In this document: in pieces, positions 33,182 to 41,478 of the stretch | How positions within the stretch are numbered: position 1 is the stretch's first letter | Layout: the number at the start of each line of letters is the position of its first letter | DNA from: Anastatus disparis | Taxonomy: Eukaryota; Arthropoda; Insecta; Hymenoptera; Eupelmidae | DNA: 64,000 bases | Direction: 5' to 3' | Assembly: GCA_017163975.1 (NCBI GenBank) | Contig: JAFFSR010000240.1 | Span: 3,038,001 to 3,102,000, forward strand | The notes under the pieces: generated by a model | What the model saw: only the letters and a program-made list of their open reading frames with translations | Told to the model about the DNA's origin: nothing | The model's database searches: none | Program-made: the position numbers and the translations under genes

Positions 33182-33901
33182 TGCGATGATGCGAATTTAA
33201 ACATCGCGCTAAAAGAGTAGTACCTACGCTCAACCGCTAGGCGGCGTTACTCCCGTAACGGGAATAGAGAGCCTCAGGGCTTATAAGAGTCGTCATACTG
33301 ACATTGGTCAGACTTTGAACTGTAATAATTTTCTATCTAAAAGAGTTATATTCATAAATCCAACGACATTTTGTAACATATGTTAAAGATAAATTTTAAT
33401 TTAAAAAAATTGAATTTAAAAAAAAAGTAGTTTACAATGTTTATTTTGTAATCAATTCATTTCAGTGTCAGGCACATTTTTTAAAATTAGTTTTTCTGAA
33501 AACATAAGTCAACCATCATGAAAAAAACGATTTTCAGATGTGTTGGAAGCACTTTTTTTTATTGGAGCTTAACAAAATTTACAATGATAGTATTTTATTT
33601 TTAAATCGTCGAGAAACCAAAAAATTTTATACTTATACATAATATATATAAATTATTAAAATTACATAGCGCGAGCTCTCCTACGTGTTTCAATGTGTAT
33701 AAGGGGGATTCCTATACACATTGCAGACCGCTCCTAACTGGGCTTAGCTTGACTAAGTTTCCATCTCTTTCCAACAGCTGTGTATAAAGGGGATTCCCAT
33801 ACACAATTTCCTAACTCTTACCTCCACCTTGTTGGTCGGGGTAGATCCTCCGCCAGTCGATGGAGATTCCACGACTAGTGCACCCCCTCCATATCTACCC
33901 G
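33182..33901. repeat. LTR-like fragments related to the 36.2-37.3 kb solo LTR
   Basis: TGCGATGATGC, the CATCGCGCTA box, ACTCCCGTAACGGGAATAG and a TTATAAGAG TATA-like site at 33182-33310 match the start of the solo LTR at 36217 with about three quarters identity. From 33665 a second piece carries two of the same style of stem-loops and the sequence CTTACCTCCACC...GGTCGGGGTAGAT found in that LTR. The intervening 33311-33664 is unrelated AT-rich DNA. The 130-bp MITE at 33902 adjoins the second piece. Confidence 0.6.
33691..33805. other. two GTGTAT...ATACAC stem-loops
   Basis: 33691-33723 pairs CAATGTGTATA with TATACACATTG around AGGGGGATTCC. 33779-33805 pairs TGTGTAT with ATACACA, with an inner GGG-GATT-CCC. 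Both resemble the three stem-loops at 36353-36492 in the solo LTR. Confidence 0.7.
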
Positions 33902-34031
33902 GAGGGGCTATTCAAGTAGCGATACATATGTATGTATCGCGACGATATGTATGGGGAAGAGAATAAAAAGTATGCGCGCGCATACATACAGCGTGATACA
34001 TACATATGTATCACTGCTTGAATAGCCCCTC
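33902..34031. mobile_element. 130-bp MITE, copy 2
   Basis: GAGGGGCTATTCAAGTAGCG and the inverted end ACTTGAATAGCCCCTC-type sequence, with centre ATGCGCGCGCAT, are the same as at 5274-5403 in both length and structure. The few differences include a mismatch in the outer stem (GTAGC against CACTGC). Confidence 0.85.
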
Positions 34032-34358
34032 TGAGACTTGAAGGTTACCTGTCCTGTTTTTCCAGTACTACCAATCTGCACCTGTATCCTGTATCACGTG
34101 TCGTCAAGACACCGCTCCAATTGTTTTGATTATTTGCGCGCAGCCGTTTCCGGCCATTTTTCTGAGATTATTATCTGATCATTAACTTTGTATTAGGTTT
34201 AAGTCAACTCAATAAATGCAAAGAATATTTATTGTGAAAAATATAAAATTGTACGACTCATACTCATTTACCAGTTCCGCTTAACCTTTCTCGTAAATCC
34301 GCCTCGTCGCTAACCACTTTAGTTTTAAGCTCGCTTATTTCATTTACTTGATTGTTAT

Positions 34359-35375
34359 TTAAATATATTCTTGTGTCGTTGTGCTTGTTGCTGTTGAAAT
34401 TCTTGATTCCTTTGTGATTGTAACAATAGTTGTTGCTGTTGTCGTATTTGTTCTTGTTGTTATACTAGTTCTTGTTGTTGAAAATATAGTATCTGCGGAC
34501 ATAACGATGCTGCTTCTAATATTGCATCCGGAAATTCCATATAATTCTGTTGTTGTGGTTGTTGCTGTTGAAATTCTTGATTGCATTGCGGTTGTAACAA
34601 TAGTTGTAGCTGTTGTCGTATTTATTCCTGTTGCTGTACTTGTTCTTGTTTTTGAAAATGTAGTATCTGCGGACATAACGGTTCTGCTTCTAATATTGCA
34701 TCCGGAAATTCCATATCATTCTGTTGTCGTGCTTGTTGCTGTTGAAATTCTTGATTCCATCGCGGTTGTAACAATAGTTGTTGCTGTTGTCGTATTTGTT
34801 CTTGTTGTTGATATTGTTCTGGTGTTTGCAGAAAAATACCACTCGTTTCTGGATATGTAGTTCTGTGAATAAAATTTAATAATACGTTAATTCTACATTT
34901 GTTAAAAGTTTTGAATGTTGGTTTTATTGTTAATTTAATTATAAAAAAATGTATAAAATAAATTAATATTTACCTTTTTGGTTCATGAGTATCATTATAA
35001 TAGTAACTATTTGGTCCATATCCACTGTTTATTGGAAACTGAGGATTCATTCGTTGTGAATCAGCCGATAAGGTATTTTTGTTGTAATACAGATTTAAAC
35101 TACAATATTGCTGTTGCGTTTGTGTCTCATTATCAACTAGGAACTGCAGAACTAAGCGTTCCAAAATTTTTATATCAGTAGCCGATAAAGTAATCGGCAA
35201 CGTCTGATTTAATTGCGCATTATACTCCTTTGTGTCATTTTCTGATATTTTCATTCCTTCGATTTTATCAGATTTTGCACGACGATTTTTAAACCAAACC
35301 CTTATATTTTCTTCAGAAAGGTTAAACTCCTCTGCCAATTGCTTGCGTTTTAATACGCTAGGATATTCATTTAAG
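34359..35375 (-). CDS. partial homeobox gene: K50 homeodomain half plus glutamine-rich tail
   Basis: Exon 35375-34974 encodes the second half of a homeodomain: EYPSVLKRKQLAEEF, then LSEENIRVWFKNRRAKSDK. The Lys after WF is homeodomain position 50, the Bicoid/Otx/Gsc DNA-specificity class. A GT-AG intron (34973-34863) keeps frame into a second exon starting TTYPETSGIFLQTPEQ. That exon has three tandem 174-bp repeats (58 residues, rich in QQQ and with MEFPDAILEA). Two CAA codons are TAA in repeats 2 and 3, so the tail may end early or the gene may be decaying. The exon with homeodomain helix 1 was not found upstream. It would be a nuclear transcription factor; the orthologue is not identified. 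Confidence 0.6.
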
Positions 35376-36216
35376 ATGTGGGTGTATGAAAAGAATGAAA
35401 AATATTTTATTAAAAATATATTTATTTACAAGTTTTTATATTAAAAATATATATACAAAATATAAAAAATTTACAAAAAATAGAATTTACATCGGTCGCA
35501 ATTTTAACATATTTAATAAATAAAAATATACAATATATTACAAAGTAAAATAAATAAATAAAACGATATGTACAATATTTTAAAGATTGGCACAAACATA
35601 CATGCACATACACACACACACACAAGCAGTCGTACAAGCTCGCTTACTTTCTTTATAACCGAAGGGTAAAAATGTGCCATCTTTAAAGAATCTTCGTTTT
35701 GTTAAAACCACAGAGCATGTTCTTTACTTGTCTTTTGTAGCAATGTTAAAATTTATTGTATGTTTAATACTACGGAATATTAATTTAATAGAATCAATCT
35801 CGTTATTTATCAATTTTTTCATGCTATTAAAATTAATGTGTGCTGCGTTTTGAAAATTCAATCGCATGCCTTTAATTTTACAGCATTCAAAAGTATTTCC
35901 TGAAGGTGAAATTCCTTTGAATGCGTAAAATTTCGGACCATTGCTGAGATATTCTGTAATATATGAACTATCTTCATTAGAAGACAGTTCATTAGTCATT
36001 TATCCTAAGAAATTACTCGTTTCTCGAGTAAATTCATCTTGCGCATCATCGTTTGAAACAAAAATACAGGAATCTGTGTCGCAATATAATGATCGTTTTT
36101 CGAGTCTTTCTAGATTAGAGTACAAAACAAGGCGAGCTTGAGCTATGGTGTATTCACGAGCTCTTGCTGCATGAATAATTTTTTTTCCCAAGACACTTTC
36201 ACGCCATAATAACCAT

Positions 36217-37269
36217 TGCGACGATTCAAAAATCGCGCTAGACTTAGTACTTGCGCTCAGCCGCTACGACGCGCTACTCCCGCAACGGGAATAGCGAGCT
36301 CCGTAGCATATATAAGCGAGCCGCCGAGCCAGCGAGGAGACTCTCTCCCCTTCCAGTGTGTAAGAGTGGGGTTGCTCGGCACATTGGAAGTTGTCCTTAC
36401 CTATACTCCCGTCTCAAGCTATGTTAGGGTGGGATTGCCCGGCATAGTCTCCTATCTATCCGTCAGTGTAAGGGTGGGGTTGCCCGACACTGACTCCTAG
36501 TCACTACCTCCACCATCGCGGGTCGGGGTAGATTCCTCCATTGGTCTTCGACCAAAAAGTCTCCCCCCTCTTCTCCAGCCATGGTTTAGAGGGTTACCAT
36601 CCTAGCTCTCCTATATTACCTTACCTGGCTCCGTTACCGACCGCACCGAACTTCGTCGATAAAGTAGGTTGCGAATTTATCCGCCGAGTCTATAATTAAA
36701 TTCCTTTTCTTTGTTTTATTTTTGTTACAGCCGATAAATACGAATAGCGCCACCTAGCGGTCAAGAAGACAACTAAAGATTTTTCTTTTCTTTTTCAACG
36801 TACGAAACGTTATTACACACAATTATAATTTTTAGTTTTGTTATTCAATATTATTTAATCGGCGTTATAATTATTTTGTTATTCTTTTTATTTTTATTAA
36901 TAAATATAAAGAAAAAGATAGTTTAAGTCTAAACCCAAAAGTATCGTGTTTAAGCTTAATCACCAGTCCGCAGTACCCATCCTGCTTCCTCTCACATTAT
37001 CACTTAGTACGTAAGGATAGGTTAGCTTTGTATCATTCATTTGATTATTCTTTTAATTAATATTATTTCTCTTTCTTTTCAAATATTTAAATGGATTTTA
37101 ATTTATTTATTTCTTTCTTATTATTAATTTTATTAATTTAATAAGGTTAGGTTAGTTTAGTATGTAAGTTCGAACTTTGGCCTCCGAGAATCAACAATCT
37201 GCAGCGCCCTCTAAAGTCTGACGCCTACGATATCAAGATCTATTCGAGGCAAAAAGGCCAAACGTTACA
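36217..37269. mobile_element. solo LTR (1053 bp) with CCAT target duplication
   Basis: It starts TGCGACGATTC and ends CGTTACA, so it has TG...CA ends in either orientation, and is flanked by CCAT at 36213-36216 and 37270-37273. It contains a TATATAAG box at about 36310 on the plus strand and AATAAA-type sites near 36900, suggesting plus orientation. A 4-bp duplication is usual for Ty3/gypsy-type elements. The polB frame resumes on the other side. It holds three covarying stem-loops (36353-36492). No internal region remains, which implies LTR-LTR recombination. Confidence 0.8.
36353..36492. other. three consecutive covarying stem-loops in the LTR
   Basis: Stem-loop 1 (36353-36387): outer TGTG/CACA, inner GAG/CTC. 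Stem-loop 2 (36419-36447): outer CTATG/CATAG, inner GGG/CCC. Stem-loop 3 (36464-36492): outer CAGTG/CACTG, inner GGG/CCC. All have loop TGGGGTTG or TGGGATTG. Both stems change in a compensatory way while the loop stays, which points to a conserved RNA or single-strand structure. They start 45 bp downstream of the TATA-like box, so they would lie in the transcript leader. Confidence 0.7.
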
Positions 37270-37796
37270 CCATTCAATTGATTTTTTTGAAGGATTATCG
37301 GCTAGTCTATAACCTTTAGCGGGTATAAGGTCGATAGTTTTTTCTTGCAAAAAGTTTTGCCCAAAAAGTGCCGAGCATGCAGATGCTATAGTTGTGGCTT
37401 GTGAAAAAGGACATAAATTTCCTTCTCTAAAAATATATCTCTAAATACGACGCACGCATGACGTAATATATTTACATCTGATTTACAATATTTTACTATT
37501 TCTTCGGCAAAATTAAATTCTTTACACATTTTAGAATTTCCATCATACCATTTGTAAAATTTTTCTCTCTCGTTAATACTCATTGTATTCGGTGAATAAT
37601 ATTTTGCCTCCGGTAGAGGGCCTTTATGTTTCTGATTTTCTTTAGTATTAAATAAGTGTGGAAAATATCCTGTACATTATCTTCGGGTAAACTGAAAGCC
37701 TTCGGTAAATCACTTAATTTCATGTTAAAATAATTAAGTGAATCTATAAAGCGTGTTTTATGAACTGAAACATGAGACTTTTTGAGTTAAAAAATA

Positions 37797-37873
37797 AGCG
37801 GACACCGGGCGCGAATCCCGCTCCTCGAGATCTCCAGGCACGAGCTCTATTCACCGAGCCAATGCCGCACTGC
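37797..37873 (-). other. tRNA-like segment in left TRIM LTR
   Basis: The minus strand has TTGGCTCGGTGAATAGAGC (A box with GCTC/GAGC D-stem) and GGGATTCGCGCCC (B box). The outer GCGG/CCGC pair could be an acceptor remnant. The anticodon arm does not pair properly, so it is tRNA-derived rather than a tRNA. It could give the element an RNA polymerase III promoter. Confidence 0.7.
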
Positions 37874-38250
37874 TATATACAAGTTAAAATCCTACTTATA
37901 AGGCTCTTCGCCGGTATAGTAGGTATCTATGTACAAATATAACATGTGGATGGAAAATCCACCATGTTACAATCCCCCCCACCACACGAAAGTACTTCGG
38001 TGGAACCGATAATTTCGTCATACTTCCTCTGCTCGCTCTGCTCTCCTCCCCCCCACACGAAAGTACTTCGGTGGAACCGATAATTTCGTCATAACTGCTA
38101 CTGCTACTTGCTCTGCTCGCTCTGCACGCTCTGCTCGCTCTGCTTAATGCTAATAACTTAATGCTAAATTTTAAAATGCTCTATAGTTGCTCCAGTGGGT
38201 TATTTTGTTGGGCGCCATTGAAACATGAGACTTTTTGAATTAAAAAATAA

Positions 38251-38327
38251 GCGGACACCGGGCGCGAACCCCGCTCCTCGAGATCTCCAGGCACGAGCTC
38301 TATTCACCGAGCCAATGCCGCACTGCT
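38251..38327 (-). other. tRNA-like segment in right TRIM LTR
   Basis: Same sequence as 37797-37873 except one base in the B box region (GCGAACCCCG against GCGAATCCCG on plus). Confidence 0.7.
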
Positions 38328-39470
38328 ATATACAAGTTAAAATCCTACTTATAAGGCTCTTCGCCGGTATAGTAGGTATCTATGTACAAATATAACATGT
38401 GGATGGAAAATCCACCATGTTACAGAACACTCATTAAAATTATATTTCGACCGTTTAAAATTACTTTAGGCTTTACATTATAATTTTCTTGTAAAATAGT
38501 ATTTAAAATGAAGTGTGCATCAAATGCTTTAGCGTTATGCGCGATACATATCGTATTTTTAAAAATAGCGTTTTGACGAATAGCTAATTCTATTAAATTT
38601 TTGACTGGATTTTCTTTAAAAACAAATTTGCGAACATCGCAAAAACTACAATGAGTATCAAGAGAATCAAATTTTATGCATAAATCACAAACTTGTTGAG
38701 CTACACATAAATTTACAACGTGTAAATTTATATTAGTATCGTACATTTCATCTTGACGCGTTTCAAAAGCCTAAAATATAAATGTTTTCAGGCTTATTAT
38801 TTATGTCGCAGAAATTTTGTTTTATCGCTAACAGTTTAATGAAACACATTTCATTGTAAGCGTGTATGATTTTACACCGCTTACAATAAAATGTAACACA
38901 CTCATGCTTTATTTTTTTCCTATTAATTTTATTGACTTTACATTTACGACAGTCATATATAACGGCGCATACGCTACTGTTTCGATCGTAACTGTCATTT
39001 TGTAAGTGTCTCGCAAAACATGATTAACTTACAAAATTTCTGTTACAATCATTACAGATTATATTTTTGTTTTTACTCTCACACGCAGGTTTGGCAAAAC
39101 AACTGGGGCAATGATCGCTACATTTATGTTGCTCTTTGCGTTCATATAGCTTATTGCATTTTATACAAAATTTCGAGTACCCGCCAGCTTGTTGTAGCGA
39201 TTTCATTGTTCGGGTCTGACTGCAGTAATAAATATGACAAACCAACGGCTATCGCTCGCAGTTATCATCGTTTTGTATTTTAACGATGAAGCGCTTTTTT
39301 TTAGCTGCATCTTTGTTTATAGGCTTTCCTAAATTTTTACCACCGCCAGTAATACCCTTTACAAGTGCGAATTTGTACCTGGTCCCCTAGAAATTAAAAC
39401 GAACCTTTCTGTATTTATTTCTGAACTACCACTACCACCACCGCCTACTTGATTATAAAAATTTTCCTCG

Positions 39471-40315
39471 CTAATCACCGAATTGCGCACGGTTACTTAT
39501 ATTTGGTTGTAATTCATCGCTTTCATTTTCACCTTCACTCATACTATCGCACTCATCCATTATGCTATTACCTAATATAGCTTCATTACTGTAAAACGAT
39601 GATGTTTCGCTATTTTCCGAATCGCTTTCTAGAATAATTGTAGTATTTTGTAAAATAGATTCATTCTCGGAGTTATCGCTAACGTATACACTGAAAGAAC
39701 TTTTTGTATACTGCATGCCGAAGTGTGAGTGCGCAGTATACTACAAGCGTGCGCAGTACGCTTGAAAACTTTTGGTAAATAGAAATAAAATGTTGGCGTT
39801 TTGAAAGCCACCGACCGTGCGCGCGCAGCTCGTTGGGATTCAAAACGCCAACATTTCTCTTGTTGTTTACCGCTGAGTATGAGCGGACTGCACACCTCCC
39901 CTCTTAGCAGGCAGTCCGCTAAGACTTCTATCAGTGTATACTTGATGTTTCCCAATTTTCATCATCGCTTTCTAGAATCATTGTATTATTTTTCAAATTT
40001 TAACATTCATTCTCATCGCTATCACTTACATACGAACTAGATGATGATCTTTCATGAATTTTACCATCGCAGTCATCATAATTATCATCATCGGGTTCTG
40101 AAATTATATCGTTAATTTTTTTTGACACTAAGAATTCACTCTCGCTATCAGAATCGCTAGCATGCATACTCTCACCGCTTTTTGATGATTTTAAATTCTT
40201 ATTGCTAACGCTGTCATTATGACATTTCATTTTTTTAGAGAGTGGCTGATCATTGTCATCTTCGTCATTTTCATTTTGACTAGCATGCGCTCGTTTCAGC
40301 AATTGAAACCCGTTT
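39471..40315 (-). pseudogene. Polinton B acidic serine-rich segment upstream of polB
   Basis: The minus strand reads FVNGFQLLKRAHASQNENDE, then DDNDQPLSKKMK, a run of Ser/Asp/Glu (SDSDSESEFLV, EPDDDNYDDCDG), and a second acidic stretch below 39684 (DNSENESILQN, SDSENSETSS). The two acidic stretches share CGCTTTCTAGAATMATTGTA and look like diverged tandem copies, now separated by a 256-bp MITE. It is probably the N-terminal low-complexity part of the polB or preceding protein. Function unknown. Confidence 0.45.
39685..39940. mobile_element. MITE with TATACACTGA ends
   Basis: TATACACTGA and TCAGTGTATA terminate 256 bp. Inside is a second stem, TGTTGGCGTTTTGAA against TTCAAAACGCCAACA. It splits the two acidic repeats of Polinton B. 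The ends resemble those of the elements at 5472 and 10651. Confidence 0.7.
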
Positions 40316-40363
40316 ACTAAATAAAAAAAAGGGCGGAAATGAATAACTATTTTAATTTACTAA

Positions 40364-40369
<6 letters not shown>

Positions 40370-40411
<42 letters not shown>
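40370..40411. repeat. (TA)n microsatellite
   Basis: About 20 TA units lie directly at the outer border of the BEL 3' LTR. Confidence 0.9.
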
Positions 40412-40414
<3 letters not shown>

Positions 40415-40417
40415 TTG

Positions 40418-40625
40418 TTAAAGGGTAGGAACGGGATGAAATGATATACACTAAAATGTGAAATTGTGTATAACTAAAAAACTTCTTTATTGAAAAGAGT
40501 ACAATGGATATATGCAGCGTGCGCAAAACTCTAACTGAGACTGACTGTTTTCCTTCCTTATAATTCTTATATATACGGTTCAAAAGATTACCTGAGTTTA
40601 CATAATTTTCTACTGGTAACCGTAG
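40418..40625 (-). repeat. probable BEL/Pao 3' LTR
   Basis: Directly downstream of the BEL pol end, the minus strand has TATATATAAG (about 40566-40575), AATAAAG (about 40485-40491) and an end near CCCTTTAACA. That is the TATA/poly(A) layout of an LTR. The exact start (TG) is uncertain because the 5' LTR is missing. Confidence 0.5.
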
Positions 40626-40639
40626 CACGTACGCACTAA

Positions 40640-41106
40640 TTACAAAGGTTTTAAGTTTTCACGTGTATCTTTATATTTATTGACAATAATTTCTTCTATA
40701 TCCGATGCAGAGTCTTTACACTTTATTTCTAAAGTGTAAATTCTTTGAATCGGTCTAATTAATCCACCGTTTGCAGTTGTTAAGCAAACTACACGAACAT
40801 TATTGTCTTTACCGATAATGACTTCTTTTACACGTGCTAAAGGCCAGTCTAACCGCTTAACATTATCATGTTGAATCAACACTATATCGCCAACTTGTAC
40901 GATGATATTATTTTTCGTCATCGCATTTTTATGTACTAACGCGCCTAAATATTCGTTCCTAAATCTACGCCGTAAATCTTCTTTTATTTTTTGACGGTAT
41001 GCATATCTTTTTTCTAATTTATCATTTTCGATTTTATCTAAATCTAAAACCTCAATTTCTTTGATTTCTTGTGAAAACATTGATGGAGTAAGTGGAGCCA
41101 TTTCTT
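40640..41106 (-). pseudogene. BEL/Pao pol C-terminus (DUF5641-type)
   Basis: Minus-strand frame with LTPSMFSQEIKEIEV, KRYAYRQKIKEDLRRRFRNE, VGDIVLIQHDNVKRLDWPLA, and TANGGLIRPIQRIY, ending at a stop. This is the domain that ends BEL/Pao polyproteins, after the integrase core. The integrase core is at 46572-46830 on the same strand, and the LINE between them carries a duplicated CCATTTCTT, so both pieces are one gene split by the LINE. Confidence 0.88.
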
Positions 41107-41262
41107 TTTTTTTTTTGTTAAAATTTTATAGTTGCATCCCCCTGGTTAGGGTATTAGCAACTATAAGTACTTTATTTGTGATTCATGTTTATATACATTA
41201 AATTTTTACATGCAATAGTGGTATTCGAAAAGTTATACATACTATAATAATATTCAAAATTA

Positions 41263-41433
41263 CCCTGGTAGAAAATAAACCATTTTTTGGCCATTTTTGT
41301 TGGCCAACGCATGTTAAAATGGCACTTATCTAGAAATTTTGGAAACTCTTTGTACAGAATTTCTAGATAAGTGTCATTTTGACATGTGTTAACCAGCAAA
41401 AATGGCCAAAAAATGGTTTATTTTCTACCAGGG
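41263..41433. mobile_element. TA-flanked palindromic MITE (171 bp), copy 2
   Basis: CCCTGGTAGAAAATAAACCA on the left is perfectly inverted on the right, flanked by TA (41261-41262, 41434-41435). The arms continue through TTTTTTGGCCATTTTTG and ACTTATCTAGAAATT. It is the same family as 7224-7393 but far less diverged, and it lies in the LINE 3' UTR. Confidence 0.88.
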
Positions 41434-41478
41434 TATACAGAAATTTGTTATTCATGATTAATTATTTGTTACTATACA

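Larger units (their letters stand above)
37766..38424 (-). mobile_element. TRIM retroelement with tRNA-like LTRs (Helenus-like)
   Basis: Two 206-bp direct repeats (37766-37971, 38219-38424) differ at two positions and have TG...CA ends. GAAC flanks the element (37762-37765, 38425-38428). Read on minus, the 5' LTR is followed after one base by TGGCGCCCAACA, a primer-binding site, and GTGGGGGGGAT, a polypurine tract, immediately precedes the 3' LT R start. The 247-bp interior codes for nothing. Each LTR carries a tRNA-like segment. This matches the published description of animal Helenus TRIMs (tRNA-like LTRs, 4-bp duplication) as I recall it. The high LTR identity means a recent insertion into polB B, whose frame is preserved across it. 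Confidence 0.88.
35724..39420 (-). pseudogene. Polinton B DNA polymerase B, internally deleted
   Basis: This belongs to a different polymerase lineage from Polinton A. From high to low coordinates: zinc-like KCNKLYERKEQHKC and CPSCFAKPAC, an ExoI-like region ending FETRQDE, ExoII IAHNAKAFDAHFIL near 38540, ExoIII YCKSDVNIL near 37490, KKIIHAARAREY, then directly AQARLVLYSNLERLEKRSLY and motif C CDTDSCIF at about 36080. Palm motifs A and B are missing: only about 110 codons separate ExoIII from motif C once insertions are discounted. Inserted elements are a TRIM (37766-38424) and a solo LTR (36217-37269). A frameshift lies near 37600. Confidence 0.8.

Noticed and set aside
34381..34860. 159-codon plus-strand ORF of mostly Val/Ile/Leu
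   Set aside because: It is the antisense shadow of the CAA-rich glutamine repeats of the minus-strand homeobox exon; the hydrophobic residues arise from the complementary TTG/GTT pattern.
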